Shown here: positions 48,920 to 59,300 of the stretch, in pieces
Layout of the letters: every line of letters begins with the position of its first letter
Position numbering within the stretch: position 1 is the stretch's first letter
NCBI RefSeq assembly: GCF_000801295.1
Contig: NZ_AP012978.1
Span: forward strand, 2,108,001-2,172,000
Direction of reading: 5' to 3'
From: an endosymbiont of unidentified scaly snail isolate Monju
Lineage (GTDB): Bacteria; Pseudomonadota; Gammaproteobacteria; Chromatiales; Chromatiaceae
Length of the DNA: 64,000 nt
The notes under the pieces: generated by a model
What the model saw: only the letters and a program-made list of their open reading frames with translations
Told to the model about the DNA's origin: nothing
Database searches by the model: none
Program-made: the position numbers and the translations under genes

Positions 48920-49789
48920 CTAGTGCACTCCTCCCGGGGCCTCGGAAGCGCCAGGCTGGAACAGACGAGCCACGTCCACGCTGTCGAAACGGTATGCCTG
49001 CCCGCAGAATTCGCAGGCCACCTCGACCTCGCCCATCTCGTCGAGGATCTGCGCCAGTTCACCCTCGCCCAGGGTCTTCAACATTTCGCCCACACGCTCG
49101 CGCGAGCAGTCGCAGCGGAAAGATACCGGCTCGGGGTCGAACAGGCGCACCGTCTCCTCGTGGAACAACCGATGCAGCAGGGTCTCGACGTCCAGCGACA
49201 GCAGTTCCTCGTCACCGAGGGTATCGGCCAGCATCACCACCCGCTGCCAGTTCTCGGTATCATCGTCCCCATCCCCCGGCATGCGTTGCAGAAACAGGCC
49301 AGCAGCGACTTCCTCGTCGGCGGCCAGCCACAGCCGGGTAGGCAACTGCTCGGACTGCTCGAAATAGCGCGCCAGGGCCTCGGCCACGCCGTGCGCCTCC
49401 ACCGGCACGATGCCCTGGTAGCGTTCGCCACTGGGCGACTCGGCGGTAAGTACCAGACGCGCCCCCTCGATCAGGGGTGTCGATGCGTCCGCTGCATCAT
49501 CGAAACGCGCCACGCCGCGCAGGGTACGGCGGTCGGTGACCTGCGCCACCAGCGAACGCATCACCCCCTCGCCAAGCAGCTGCATGACCAGCGAACCCCG
49601 AAACTTGATGGTGGTGGACAACAGCGCGGCCGCGGCCATGGCCTCGCCCAGCGCGCGCGCCACCGGCGCGGGATAGTCGTGCTTTTCACGGATCGCCCGC
49701 CAGCTCGCGCCCAGGCGCACGAAACCGCCGCGCACACCAAAGGACTCGAACAGGAAGCGATACAGATAATCGTTGTCCTTGTGGTTCAT
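48920..49789 (-). CDS. hslO: Redox-switched chaperone Hsp33
   Basis: A 289-aa cytoplasmic holdase that unfolds and binds client proteins when its zinc cysteines are oxidised. The C-terminal zinc site is intact: FRCDCSRERVG (CxC) and VACEFCGQAYRF (CxxC). The body has FESFGVRGGFVRLGASW, LGEAMAAAALLSTTIKFRG and an L-rich linker. Converges with msrA, another oxidation-defence gene. Starts 77 bp from the divergent small gene at 49867. Confidence 0.96.
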   Translation of the reverse strand: MNHKDNDYLYRFLFESFGVRGGFVRLGASWRAIREKHDYPAPVARALGEAMAAAALLSTTIKFRGSLVMQLLGEGVMRSLVAQVTDRRTLRGVARFDDAADASTPLIEGARLVLTAESPSGERYQGIVPVEAHGVAEALARYFEQSEQLPTRLWLAADEEVAAGLFLQRMPGDGDDDTENWQRVVMLADTLGDEELLSLDVETLLHRLFHEETVRLFDPEPVSFRCDCSRERVGEMLKTLGEGELAQILDEMGEVEVACEFCGQAYRFDSVDVARLFQPGASEAPGGVH

Positions 49790-49866
49790 CTCCGAAGTCC
49801 TGTCACCAAGGCAACCATCATCCAGGCATCTCTCGGAATGGCCTTGATTATTGGTATGCTCGATCC

Positions 49867-50211
49867 ATGCCCCAGCACCTGCCCAAGACCCTCGCCGCCT
49901 GGCCCGACGGCGAACTGCTCACCATTCTGAACGAGGAACTGGCCGCCGCCGACCCGGCCTGGCTGGCGCCGGAGCGCCTGCTCGCGCGAGGCAGCCATGT
50001 CGTGGGCCGGCCGCGCTTCATGATATTGGGCAGCCAGGCCGATGACAAAAGAGTGACCCTGCACCTGGGCGTTTTCTTCCAGTCCGTGATCGCCGGTTGT
50101 GGCTGCGCCGACGACCCCACGCCCGAGGATCGCATCGAGGAATACGGCGAACTGCGGCTGACCCTCGACCGCCATGATGCCCGTGCCGAGATCGAGCCCG
50201 TCGATGCCTGA
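49867..50211 (+). CDS. Conserved-looking small protein of unknown function
   Basis: A 114-aa acidic soluble protein without signal or membrane segments. Helical at the start (DGELLTILNEELAAADPAWL), then a beta-rich centre (RPRFMILGSQADDKRVTLHL) and FQSVIAGCGCADDPTPEDRI with a CGC pair, perhaps for a metal or disulfide. It looks like a small alpha-beta domain. I do not recognise the family. Divergent from hslO; no obvious operon partner. Confidence 0.7.
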   Translation: MPQHLPKTLAAWPDGELLTILNEELAAADPAWLAPERLLARGSHVVGRPRFMILGSQADDKRVTLHLGVFFQSVIAGCGCADDPTPEDRIEEYGELRLTLDRHDARAEIEPVDA

Positions 50212-50288
50212 TGCCATCCGGCAGTGATTCTCGTCGGCCTGCAGGCCGATCCACGAATCCCGGGTGGCCGCAACCCGCGGATCGCGCT

Positions 50289-50927
50289 TCAGACCGACAT
50301 GCCGCCGCTTCCGGCTGCTTCCTGCAAACTGGTCCAGGCTGGGTGGTGCTCGATCAGCGCCAAGGCATGCGCGAGCAGCGTCTTGCCTGGTTCGGTGCGG
50401 TGCCAGGTCGAGGCCCCCGAGGGATGCGGCAGGGGAATGCAATCCGTCTCCCGACCGAAGCACTCTACCCGATGCTGCTGGCCGATCACTTCGCTCAGGC
50501 GGTGGCATTCGATGAACTGGGCGATCGCCAGCTTGCCGACCGGGATCAGCAGTTGCGGAGCGAGCAGCTCGCATTCGCGTTCCAGCCAGCGGCGGCACTG
50601 ACGGATCTCCTGCGGTGAGGGCACGCGATCACCGCCGCGGGGTTTCTTGCCGGGAAAGCAACGGCACACCGCCGCCATGTACACCCGCTCGCGCACCTCC
50701 TCCTCGTTCAGCCCAATGCCCGAAAACCACTTGAACAGGGTCTTGCCGGCAGTCCAGGCGAAGGGCCGTTGCAGCTTCGGCTCCTTGTCACCTGGTGCCT
50801 GGCCCAGCAGCAGCACCGGTGAGCGCACGGGCTGGCCCACCACTGGCGGCGGCTGCATGTCGGGACAGCGACGGCAGGCGCGGAGTTCGGCCTGGTGATG
50901 AATCAGGACTTGCAGGGTATCAGTCAA
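50289..50927 (-). CDS. Uracil-DNA glycosylase family protein (family 4/5-like)
   Basis: A 212-aa DNA-repair enzyme candidate. The N-terminal CRRCPD and later cysteines (AVCRCFPGKKP, RQCRRWLERECELL) fit the FeS-cluster ligands of family 4/5 UDGs. The active-site motif is LLLGQAPGDKEPKLQRPF, with FAWTAGKTLFKWF giving the GR(A/P)F-like aromatic loop, and the second motif is IPLPHPSG. It removes uracil or related damage from DNA. The residue that activates water in other families is not clear here, so substrate range is open. Confidence 0.82.
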   Translation of the reverse strand: MTDTLQVLIHHQAELRACRRCPDMQPPPVVGQPVRSPVLLLGQAPGDKEPKLQRPFAWTAGKTLFKWFSGIGLNEEEVRERVYMAAVCRCFPGKKPRGGDRVPSPQEIRQCRRWLERECELLAPQLLIPVGKLAIAQFIECHRLSEVIGQQHRVECFGRETDCIPLPHPSGASTWHRTEPGKTLLAHALALIEHHPAWTSLQEAAGSGGMSV

Positions 50928-50988
50928 GATCGGACACTGGCACCAACAGAAAGACCCACACTATAAGGCAAGAACGAGGAGACTGCCC

Positions 50989-51990
50989 ATGCGTGCCGTG
51001 CAGATGACCGCCGTCGGCGGCCCCGAGGTACTCGAGGCCGTCGAGATCCCGGAACCCCAGATCACTTCGCCCACCCAGATCAAGGTGCGGCTGCGAGGTG
51101 CGGGCGTGAATCCCATCGACACCAAGATTCGCTCGCGCGGCCTGTTCTACGATGCCGAGCCACCGGCTGTCCTCGGCTGTGACGGCGCCGGTGAGGTGGT
51201 CGAGACCGGCAGCGAGGTCGATCGCTTCACCGTCGGCGACCGCGTCTGGTTCTGTCACGGCGGACTGGGCCGCGAGCCGGGCAACTACGCCGAGTACACG
51301 GTGCTGGAGCAGGCCGAGGCCGAGCGCATGCCTGAATCGACCGACTTTCACCATGCCGCCGGCGGCCCGCTGGTGCTGATCACCGCCTGGGAGGCGCTGT
51401 TCGATCAGGCACGGTTGGGCGCCAGCGAAACGGTGCTGATCCAGGCCGGGGCCGGTGGCGTGGGCCATGTCGCCATCCAGCTGGCGAAGGCCCGCGGCGC
51501 ACGCGTGCTCGCCACCGCCGGCAGCGAAGAAGGTCTGGCCCTGTGCCACGAACTGGGCGCCGACACGGTCATCGACTACCGCGCGGGAACGGTAAGCGAA
51601 CAGGTACTGGCACAGACCGGCGGCCGCGGGGTGGACGTCTGCCTGGAGAGCGTCGGGCCCGATGTCTTCCGCGACAGCATCACCGCCATGGCGCCTTACG
51701 GCCGGCTGGTCACCCTGCTCGACCCGGGCCTTGAGCTCGACCTGTCGCAGGCGCGCACCAAGAACCTGATCATCGCCTTCACCCTGATGCTCACGCCGAT
51801 GCTCATGGACCTGCGTGCGCCGCGCCTGCACCACGGCGAGATCCTGCGCGAGTGTGCCGCACTGATCGACAGTGGCCGTCTGCACCTCCACCTGGCCGAC
51901 GTGCTGCCACTGGCGCAGGCCGGCGAGGCGCACCAGCGCATCCAGCAAGACCATGTGCACGGCAAGCTGGTGCTCGACCCGACGACATGA
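50989..51990 (+). CDS. Quinone-reductase-like MDR family oxidoreductase
   Basis: A medium-chain dehydrogenase/reductase of 333 aa. N-terminal GroES-like domain with LRGAGVNPIDTKIRSRG and VLGCDGAGEVVETG; NADPH loop VLIQAGAGGVGHVAIQLAKA (AxxGxxG). The structural-zinc cysteine cluster of alcohol dehydrogenases is missing, so it groups with quinone reductases or enoyl reductases. Substrate unknown. Stop overlaps the ttcA-like ATG (ATGA), so the two are co-translated. Confidence 0.88.
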   Translation: MRAVQMTAVGGPEVLEAVEIPEPQITSPTQIKVRLRGAGVNPIDTKIRSRGLFYDAEPPAVLGCDGAGEVVETGSEVDRFTVGDRVWFCHGGLGREPGNYAEYTVLEQAEAERMPESTDFHHAAGGPLVLITAWEALFDQARLGASETVLIQAGAGGVGHVAIQLAKARGARVLATAGSEEGLALCHELGADTVIDYRAGTVSEQVLAQTGGRGVDVCLESVGPDVFRDSITAMAPYGRLVTLLDPGLELDLSQARTKNLIIAFTLMLTPMLMDLRAPRLHHGEILRECAALIDSGRLHLHLADVLPLAQAGEAHQRIQQDHVHGKLVLDPTT

Positions 51991-52739
51991 AGGAGACTCC
52001 CTGGGCACGGCCGCCGAAGGCCCTGCTGCGCAAGGTCGGTCGCGCCATTGCCGACTACGACATGATCCGCGAAGGCGACCGCATCCTGCTCGGCGTCTCC
52101 GGCGGCAAGGACTCGCTGTCGCTGTTGCAGGTGCTGCTGCACCTGCGCGCGCACGCGCCGGTACGCTTCGAACTGGGGGTAATCACCGTCGACCCCGAGG
52201 TGGAAGGCTTCGACCCCTCCTCGCTGACCGCCTACTACGACCACCTCGGCGTACCCTGGTACTACGAGGAGCAGCCGATCATGGAAGATGCGAAACAGCG
52301 CATGCAGGGCGACTCCTTCTGCGCCTACTGCGCACGCATGAAGCGCGGCATCATGTACAGTACCTGCCGTAGACACGGCTACAACGTGCTGGCGCTGGCC
52401 CAGCATCTGGACGACCTGGCCGAGAGCTTCCTGATGCCGGCCTTCCACCAGGGACGATTGGGCACCATGAAGGCACATTACGTGAACGATGCCGGCGACA
52501 TCCGCGTGATCCGCCCGCTGGTCTATGTGCGCGAGACCCAGACCGCGGCCTTTGCCACCGATGCCGGCCTGCCCATCATCCCCGACTCCTGTCCAGCCTG
52601 CTTCAGCGCGCCCACCCAGCGCGCGCACTTCAAGCAACTGCTGGCGCGCGAAGAACGCGACAACCCACAATTGTTCGCCAAGTTGCTCGCGGCCATGCGA
52701 CCGTTGATGGGCGGCCAGCAGACAGACGACGGTCGCTGA
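51987..52739 (+). CDS. TtcA-family tRNA thiolation protein (short form)
   Basis: A 250-aa PP-loop ATPase; E. coli TtcA has about 310. It shows ILLGVSGGKDSLSLLQVLL as the PP-loop, GDSFCAYCARMKRGIMY with CxxC for the FeS cluster, LAQHLDDLAESFLMPAF, and PDSCPACFSAPTQRAHFK with CxxC at the end. TtcA makes 2-thiocytidine at position 32 of some tRNAs. The shorter core may be a TtcA-like paralogue. It overlaps the MDR oxidoreductase upstream. Confidence 0.82.
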   Translation: MKETPWARPPKALLRKVGRAIADYDMIREGDRILLGVSGGKDSLSLLQVLLHLRAHAPVRFELGVITVDPEVEGFDPSSLTAYYDHLGVPWYYEEQPIMEDAKQRMQGDSFCAYCARMKRGIMYSTCRRHGYNVLALAQHLDDLAESFLMPAFHQGRLGTMKAHYVNDAGDIRVIRPLVYVRETQTAAFATDAGLPIIPDSCPACFSAPTQRAHFKQLLAREERDNPQLFAKLLAAMRPLMGGQQTDDGR

Positions 52740-52751
52740 CACGGGTGCAGA

Positions 52752-52828
52752 ACTGGCGTCCCTACCGCGAACCTTCGGCCCGGGGACGGGCCTCCTGCAG
52801 TTGGGAATGGCCCCTCCGCCGCGAACCA
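52752..52828. repeat. GGGA-hairpin repeats after the ttcA-like gene
   Basis: TTCGGCCCGGGGACGGGCCT (52774-52793) has the full hairpin. Flanking degraded units read GGCGTCCCTACCGCGAACC (52755-52773) and GGCCCCTCCGCCGCGAACC (52809-52827). The block sits directly upstream of the sigma-28-like promoter. Confidence 0.72.
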
Positions 52829-52852
52829 ACCCTCCCCTGATCGCAGTTTCCC

Positions 52853-52879
52853 TAAAGTTTTTCCGGACTCTCCCGAAAC
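52853..52879 (+). promoter_or_regulatory. Sigma-28 (FliA)-like promoter of the rhodanese-chemoreceptor pair
   Basis: TAAAGTTT (52853-52860, 8 of 8), 11 bases, then CCCGAAAC (52872-52879, 5 of 8 to GCCGATAA, with the CCGA core). It lies 69 bp before the rhodanese ATG. Chemoreceptor genes are typical members of the FliA regulon. Confidence 0.6.
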
Positions 52880-52948
52880 AGCCAACAAGACCGGTCGCCC
52901 AGGAAGGGGCAGCACCGGTCGTTCATGACCGACCAAAGGAGAAGCTTC

Positions 52949-53359
52949 ATGAAGAGACTGCACGGAATCGTCGCGAGCATCCTGCTGGTCTGCTTCCTCA
53001 CCCCGGCTCTTGCCGGTGTTTCGCCGACCTCGGTGGAAGGCGCTACCACGATAGACACGGCCAAGGCGCGCGAACTGTTCGACCGGGAAGTGGCCTTCAT
53101 CGACACCCGCAAGGACAGCGACTGGGACGCCGGACGCATTCCCGGCGCCATTCACCTGGATGTGAAGAAAGTGCTGTCGCCCGAAACCCTGGCGGCAGAA
53201 GTCAGGAAAGACGAGCCGGTCGTGTTCTATTGCAATGGCAAATCCTGCATGCGCAGCTCCAAGGCGAGTGCCAGGGCCGTGAGCTGGGGATGGAGCAAGG
53301 TCTATTACTATCGTGACGGATTCCCCGCCTGGAAGGCCGCTGGCAATCCCATCGAATAA
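52949..53359 (+). CDS. Periplasmic rhodanese-like sulfurtransferase
   Basis: A 136-aa protein with a signal peptide ([19 protein letters not shown]). One rhodanese domain: [20 protein letters not shown], then the active loop [16 protein letters not shown] with the catalytic cysteine first, and [20 protein letters not shown]. Such proteins move sulfane sulfur, for example from thiosulfate. AAGGAG lies 7 bases before the ATG at 52949. It is followed by a chemoreceptor after 44 bp under one sigma-28-like promoter, so it may present a sulfur signal to it; that is inference. Confidence 0.88.
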   Translation: MKRLHGIVASILLVCFLTPALAGVSPTSVEGATTIDTAKARELFDREVAFIDTRKDSDWDAGRIPGAIHLDVKKVLSPETLAAEVRKDEPVVFYCNGKSCMRSSKASARAVSWGWSKVYYYRDGFPAWKAAGNPIE

Positions 53360-53403
53360 ATCACACCCCGGCACCCCATACCGTCCTCGCGGAGAATACC
53401 GTC

Positions 53404-55287
53404 ATGAAACGATGGACCCTCAAGACCCAGCTCCAGGTACTCAGCCAGGTCAGCCTCCTGATCATCGCCGCCACGCTGTGGACCGGCCAGAGCCACCTGA
53501 CCAACCTGCTCACGCAACAAACCGAGAACAGCACCCTGCAGGCCACCGATCTGACCTGGGGCATCCTGGTGGACACCCATCGGCAGGCCCTGCTCGACAA
53601 GGCCCGGGAGCTGACCCGTAACCGCGACCTGCTCGAGGCGCTGCGTGACGGAAACACGGAAACCCTGCGCGAGGCAGTAATGCCCACCGCGCGCCGCCTC
53701 CAGGCCGGCGGCGAGATCGACGGTCTGGTGATAGCCGACATCCAGGGCAAACCCTTGCTGCACACGGAGGGAGCGCCCCTCGGCGACGGTGTCCGCCGCC
53801 TGCTCCGCAAAATCGCCAGCCAGCGCAAGGCCGCGAGCGACCTGGCCAACATCGGCGGACAGCCGGTGTTGCTGGCGGGCTTTCCCCTGTACCGGCGCGG
53901 CAAGCCGGCCGGCGTCGCCGTTTATTACATACAGCTGGTGAAGATGGTGCCGCACCTCACGAACCTGAACGAGCAAGAAGAGCAAGGCATGACTGCCTGG
54001 CTGCTCACCACCGACGGCGAGGTGCGTTTCTCCAGTGATCCGCAACGCACGCTCGACACACGGCAACTGCCCGCAATCGACACCCGTGGCTTGTACTCGA
54101 TCGACGACCAGGACAAGGTGTACGCCACTTCGATACTGCCGATTCGCAACCAACAGGGCGAACACGTCGCCAGCCTGGTGCTGCAACGCGATGACACCGA
54201 GGCGGCGAACGACATTCGTTTCACCCTGTGGGCAGAACAGCTCACCGGCCTGGGCGTGCTGATCGGCATGGCGCTGTTGATCTCCTGGGCCATGACCCGC
54301 GCCTTCCAGCCCTTGCGCAAGGCCATGGAAGTGGTCGAGGCCATTGCCCAGGGCGACCTGACGCACGAGATCGAATGCCATACGCGCAACGAGATCGCCG
54401 ACATGCTGCAGGGCATGAGCGAAATGCGTGATCAGTTGCGCCATATCGTCGAATCCCTGCTGCGGAGCACCGAGGCCTTGCGCAACGAGGCCCACGAAGC
54501 CTCGGAGATTGCCGCCAACACCAGCGAAGGGGCGGCCCGGCAACAGTCCGAGACCCAGAGCGTAGCCACTGCCATGACGGAGATGGCCAGCACCGTGATG
54601 GAAGTGGCCAACAGCGCGGCCCATGCCGCCACGGCCGCCGAAGAGGCCCGGCAACGCGCCGGCGAGGGCGACGAGGCGGTGCGCAAGGTGCGTGACAGCA
54701 TCGAGAGCCTGGCCGAGAAGGTGCAGTCCAGCGCCGAGGCCATCCGTCAGGTAGAGCAGGAGTCAGATGCCATCGGCCAGATCCTTGACGTCATTCGAGG
54801 CATCGCTGAACAGACCAACCTGCTGGCACTCAACGCCGCCATCGAGGCGGCACGCGCCGGCGAACAGGGACGTGGCTTCGCGGTGGTAGCCGACGAGGTA
54901 CGCAGCCTGGCCAGCCGCACCCAGGAGTCCACCGCCGAGATCCAGGCCATGATCGAACGCCTGCAGGGCGGCACCCAGGTCGCGGTCACCGAGATGGAAC
55001 ACAGCCGGGACCAGGCCGGCGACACGGTGCGCCAGGCCCAGGCCGCCTCCGACATGCTCCAGGCGATCACCGAGGCGGTCAACCAGTTCTCGCAGATGAA
55101 TACCCAGATCGCCACCGCGGCCGAACAGCAGAGCACCGTGGCCGAGGAGATCAACCGCTCGGTGATCAGCATCTCGGGCATTGCCGAGGTATCGGCCGAA
55201 GGCGCCCACAAGGCCGCCGAGTCCAACGGCCGTATCGCCCAGCTCGCCAACGAGTTGCAGCAACTTACCGCGCGCTTCAGATTGTAA
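53404..55287 (+). CDS. Methyl-accepting chemotaxis protein
   Basis: A 627-aa membrane receptor that steers the CheA kinase. TM1 is at about 12-32, a periplasmic Cache-like sensor at about 34-278, TM2 at about 280-298 ([19 protein letters not shown]), and a HAMP domain at about 300-350. The signalling hairpin tip is at about 463-499 ([20 protein letters not shown] followed by [20 protein letters not shown]). Likely methylation helices flank it. No CheR-tethering pentapeptide at the C terminus (ends TARFRL). Converges with and overlaps the dehydrogenase at its 3' end by 11 bases. Confidence 0.95.
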   Translation: MKRWTLKTQLQVLSQVSLLIIAATLWTGQSHLTNLLTQQTENSTLQATDLTWGILVDTHRQALLDKARELTRNRDLLEALRDGNTETLREAVMPTARRLQAGGEIDGLVIADIQGKPLLHTEGAPLGDGVRRLLRKIASQRKAASDLANIGGQPVLLAGFPLYRRGKPAGVAVYYIQLVKMVPHLTNLNEQEEQGMTAWLLTTDGEVRFSSDPQRTLDTRQLPAIDTRGLYSIDDQDKVYATSILPIRNQQGEHVASLVLQRDDTEAANDIRFTLWAEQLTGLGVLIGMALLISWAMTRAFQPLRKAMEVVEAIAQGDLTHEIECHTRNEIADMLQGMSEMRDQLRHIVESLLRSTEALRNEAHEASEIAANTSEGAARQQSETQSVATAMTEMASTVMEVANSAAHAATAAEEARQRAGEGDEAVRKVRDSIESLAEKVQSSAEAIRQVEQESDAIGQILDVIRGIAEQTNLLALNAAIEAARAGEQGRGFAVVADEVRSLASRTQESTAEIQAMIERLQGGTQVAVTEMEHSRDQAGDTVRQAQAASDMLQAITEAVNQFSQMNTQIATAAEQQSTVAEEINRSVISISGIAEVSAEGAHKAAESNGRIAQLANELQQLTARFRL

Positions 55288-56236
55288 CCCGGTTGCGCGG
55301 CTGACCTGCCAACCAACCGCGAACGTTGGCCGCCGTCTGATCCACCACCGCCTGCCGGGCTCCACGCCCGGCCCAGGCGCTGTGCGGCGTGAGGATCAGG
55401 TTGGGAATGTCCGGTGCCAGCAGTGGGTGGTCCAGCGGCGGCGGTTCACGGTCCAGCACGTCGATCGCCGCCCCACCGATCACCCCCTCGCGCAACGCCT
55501 CGACCAGCGCCACGTTGTCCACCACGGCGCCACGCGCGGTGTTGATCAGCAGCGCGTGCGGCTGCATGAGGCGCAGCCGCCGTGCATCGATCAGTCCCTC
55601 GGTCTCCGGGGTGAGCGGCACGTGCAGGCTCACCACGTCCGACCGCTCCAGCAGCGTATCCAGCGGCACCCGGCCCGGGCGCGCATCGTCCGCGTTGCGT
55701 TGTGCAATCAGGATCTGCATGCCGAAGGCCTCCGCCAGCCTCGCCACGCCCCGCCCCAGTTCCCCGTAACCGATGATGCCCAGCGTCATGCCGCGCAACT
55801 CGCGCACCGGGTGATCGAGCAGACAGAACTGCGCGCTGCGGCTCCACTCCCCGGCCCGCACCGCCGCGTGATAGGCGAACAGCCGTGTGTGGTGCGCCAG
55901 CATCACCGCCATCACATGCTGGGCCACGCTGTCGGTGGCATAGGCGCGCACATTGCTCACCACCACCCCGTGTTCCGCCGCCGCGGCCAGGTCGATGTTG
56001 TTGGTGCCGGTGGCCGTCACGCACACCAGCTTCAGGCGCGGCGCTGCCTCGAACACCGCCCGGTCCAGCACCACCTTGTTGAGCACCACCACATCGGCCT
56101 CCCCGATGTGCGCCAGGCGATCCTCTGGCGCAGTGGCCGGATACTCACGCCAATCATCCAGCAGGTTCCGCAGCGCGGACAGATCAAGATCCTCGGGATG
56201 CAGGGAGGCCAGATCGAGAAAGACACCGGAAAGCAT
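55277..56236 (-). CDS. D-2-hydroxyacid dehydrogenase (glycerate/hydroxypyruvate type)
   Basis: An NAD(P)-dependent enzyme of 319 aa. Catalytic arginine region [17 protein letters not shown], with the glutamate in [15 protein letters not shown] and the histidine in LTPHSAWAG, all in family order. The cofactor loop is [21 protein letters not shown] (GxGxxG). The closest look is to hydroxypyruvate/glycerate dehydrogenases, but 2-ketogluconate and other substrates are possible. The ATG at 56236 has AGGA 8 bases upstream. Divergent, 100 bp, from the large FAD/FeS dehydrogenase that also acts on 2-hydroxyacids. Confidence 0.9.
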   Translation of the reverse strand: MLSGVFLDLASLHPEDLDLSALRNLLDDWREYPATAPEDRLAHIGEADVVVLNKVVLDRAVFEAAPRLKLVCVTATGTNNIDLAAAAEHGVVVSNVRAYATDSVAQHVMAVMLAHHTRLFAYHAAVRAGEWSRSAQFCLLDHPVRELRGMTLGIIGYGELGRGVARLAEAFGMQILIAQRNADDARPGRVPLDTLLERSDVVSLHVPLTPETEGLIDARRLRLMQPHALLINTARGAVVDNVALVEALREGVIGGAAIDVLDREPPPLDHPLLAPDIPNLILTPHSAWAGRGARQAVVDQTAANVRGWLAGQPRNRVTI

Positions 56237-56336
56237 AAGGAAATCCTGATTTGTTGACGAAATTCGCATTCTAACTACCGGCACGACCGCCCGCCGATCC
56301 GGTAGAATACGGCTTTGGCCGACCGGGTCCGCCTTC

Positions 56337-59300
56337 ATGGAACGCATCCGAGAGATCCCCTACAACTACACCTCCTTCTCCGACCGCGAGATCGTCATCC
56401 GCTACCTGGGTGAGGCTAACTGGCAGCTCATCGAGCGGCTGCGCGGCAGCCGTCGCACCGGGCGTTCGGCACGCATGCTGTTCGAGGTGCTGGGCGACAT
56501 GTGGGTGGTCGAGCGCAATCCCTACCTGCAGGATGACCTGATCGACAACGTCGAGCGGCGCAACGCGCTGATCGAGGCACTGGCACACCGCCTGCGCCAG
56601 TTCGAGGCGCGGCTGAACGACAACGCCGATGCTGCCCGCCTGCTCGAGGCCGCGCGCGAGGCGGTGGACCGCTTCGCCAACTGCTTCGGTGAGCGCGCCC
56701 AGCTGCGCGCCCGGGTGCGCAAGGCGCTGGCCAAGGTCACCCGGCGCGACAACATCGATTTCTCGGGCCTGGCGCGGGTCTCGCACGCCACCGACGCCAC
56801 CGACTGGCGGGTGGAGATGCCCTTCGTGGTGATCTCGCCAGACACCGAAGAAGAGGTCGCGCCCGTGGTGCAGGCCTGCATCGACTGCGGTCTGAGCCTG
56901 ATTCCGCGCGGCGGCGGCACCGGCTATACCGGCTCGGCAGTGCCACTGGACGCGCACTGCGCAGTGATCAACACCGAGAAGCTGGAGTTCCTCTCCGACG
57001 TGGAATACATCGAGCTGCCCGGGGTGGAAGGCACTGTGCCCACGGTACGCGCCGGCGCAGGCGTGGTCACCCGCCGGGTCTCCGAACTGGCCGAGCGCCA
57101 CGGCCTGGCCTTCGCGGTCGATCCCACCTCGCAGGACGCCTCGACCATCGGCGGCAATATCGCCATGAACGCCGGCGGCAAGAAGGCGGTGCTCTGGGGC
57201 ACCACGCTCGACAACCTGGCGAGCTGGCGCATGGTCACCCCACAGGGTGACTGGCTGGAGGTCACCCGGCTGGAACACAACCTGGGCAAGATCCACGAAC
57301 AGGAAACCGTGCGCTTCTCGCTGCAACGCTACGCGCCCGACGGTCACACTCCGCGTGGCGAGCCCGAACTGCTGGAGATGCCCGGCAGCGTCTTCCGCAA
57401 GGCCGGCCTGGGCAAGGATGTCACCGACAAGTTCCTCGCCGGCCTGCCCGGCGTGCAGAAAGAAGGCTGCGACGGCCTGATCACCTCGGCACGCTTCATC
57501 CTGCACCGCATGCCCGCGCACGTGCGCACCGTCTGCCTGGAGTTCTTCGGCGACGACCTGGCCCGCGCGGTGCCGGCCATCGTCGAGATCACCGACTTCA
57601 TCGAGGCCACCGAGGGCGTGCAGATCGCGGGGCTGGAGCATCTCGACGAACGCTACGTCAAGGCGGTGCGCTACAGCACCAAGGCACCGCGCCGCGAGCG
57701 GCCCAAGATGGTGCTGATCGCCGATCTCGTGAGCGACGACGAGGCCCTGCTGGGGCGAACCGCCAGCGAGGTGGTGCGCCTGGCCAATGCACGCGAGGGC
57801 GAGGGCTTCATCGCCGTCGGCGCCGAGGCGCGCGCCCGTTTCTGGGCCGACCGCGCACGCACCGCGGCCATCTCGGCACACACCAACGCCTTCAAGATCA
57901 ACGAGGACGTGGTGATCCCGCTCGCGCGGCTGGCCGAGTACAGCCGCGGCGTCGAGCGCATCAACATCGAGGAGTCGATCGCCAACAAGCTGGAGGTCAT
58001 CCTCGCCTTCCGCCACATCCTCAGCGAGGAGCGCCCCGAAAAGGACGAGGGCGGCATCGTCTCGGGCAAGTTCGACCTGGCCCTCGAACTGCTCGACGAC
58101 GTGGAGCACCGCTGGCAGACACTGCTCGACAGTCTCGACGAACCAGCCGCGACCATCGAGGTGCTCGATGCGGACGAGCGCGCACGCATCCGCGAGGGCG
58201 ACCGAGTGATCGACCTGCTGCTGCGCCGCGACGTGCGCGTCTCCTACCGCGGCGAGCTCAAACAGCCGCTGCGCGAGATCTTCCGCGGCAGCGACTGCGA
58301 ACCGCTGCGCGAGCGCCTGCGCGCCACGCACGCCGAGATCAAGAACGAGCGCCTGTTCGTGGCCCTGCACATGCACGCCGGTGACGGCAACGTGCACACC
58401 AACATCCCGGTGCATTCCGACAACTACCGCATGCTGCACCGCGCCGAGCGCATCGTCGACCGCATCATGGCACTGGCACAGTCACTTGACGGGGTGATTT
58501 CCGGCGAACACGGCATCGGGCTCACCAAGATCCACTACCTCGAACCCGAAAAGCTCGCCGCCTTCGTCGAGTACAAGCAACGGGTCGATCCCGAGCAGCG
58601 TTTCAACCCCGGCAAGCTGATGCCCGGCTCCGGGCTGGAGGGCGCCTACACGCCCTCGCTGCGCCTGGTGCAGCAGGAGGCGCTGATCCTCGAGCAGAGC
58701 GAGCTGGGCGCGCTCAACGACGCCATCCGGCACTGCCTGCGCTGTGGCAAATGCAAGCCGAAGTGCATGACCCACGTGCCGCGCGCCAACCTGCTGTACT
58801 CGCCACGCAACAAGATCCTCGGCACCGGACTGGTGATCGAGGCCTTCCTGTACGAAGAGCAGACCCGACGCGGCATATCGGCACTGCACTTCGAGGAGAT
58901 GAACGACATCGCCGACCACTGCACCGTATGCCACAAATGCCAGCCGCCCTGCCCGGTGGACATCGACTTCGGCGATGTCACGGTGCACATGCGCAAGGTG
59001 CTCGAACAGGCCGGAAAGAAGCGCTTCAACCCGGGTACCTGGGCGGCCATGCAGTTCCTCAACGCCACCCGTCCCAGCACCATCAAGGCGCTGCGCAAGG
59101 GCATGCTGGAGTGGGGATTCAAGGGCATCAACCTGGCCTACGGTCTGGCCAGGAAGACCGGCCTGCTGCGCCGCAACGCCACCCTGCCCGCAGCCACCAC
59201 CGGACGCCCCAGGCCAGTCGAGATCGCCATCGAGCTGGTGCGCCGGCCGATCCGCGTGGAACTGCCGAAGCGCAGCTACCGCACCGAACTGGGGCTGGAA

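Noticed and set aside
56271-58439. 722-codon minus-strand open frame
   Set aside because: Antisense to the large FAD/FeS dehydrogenase; composition is that of a shadow frame.
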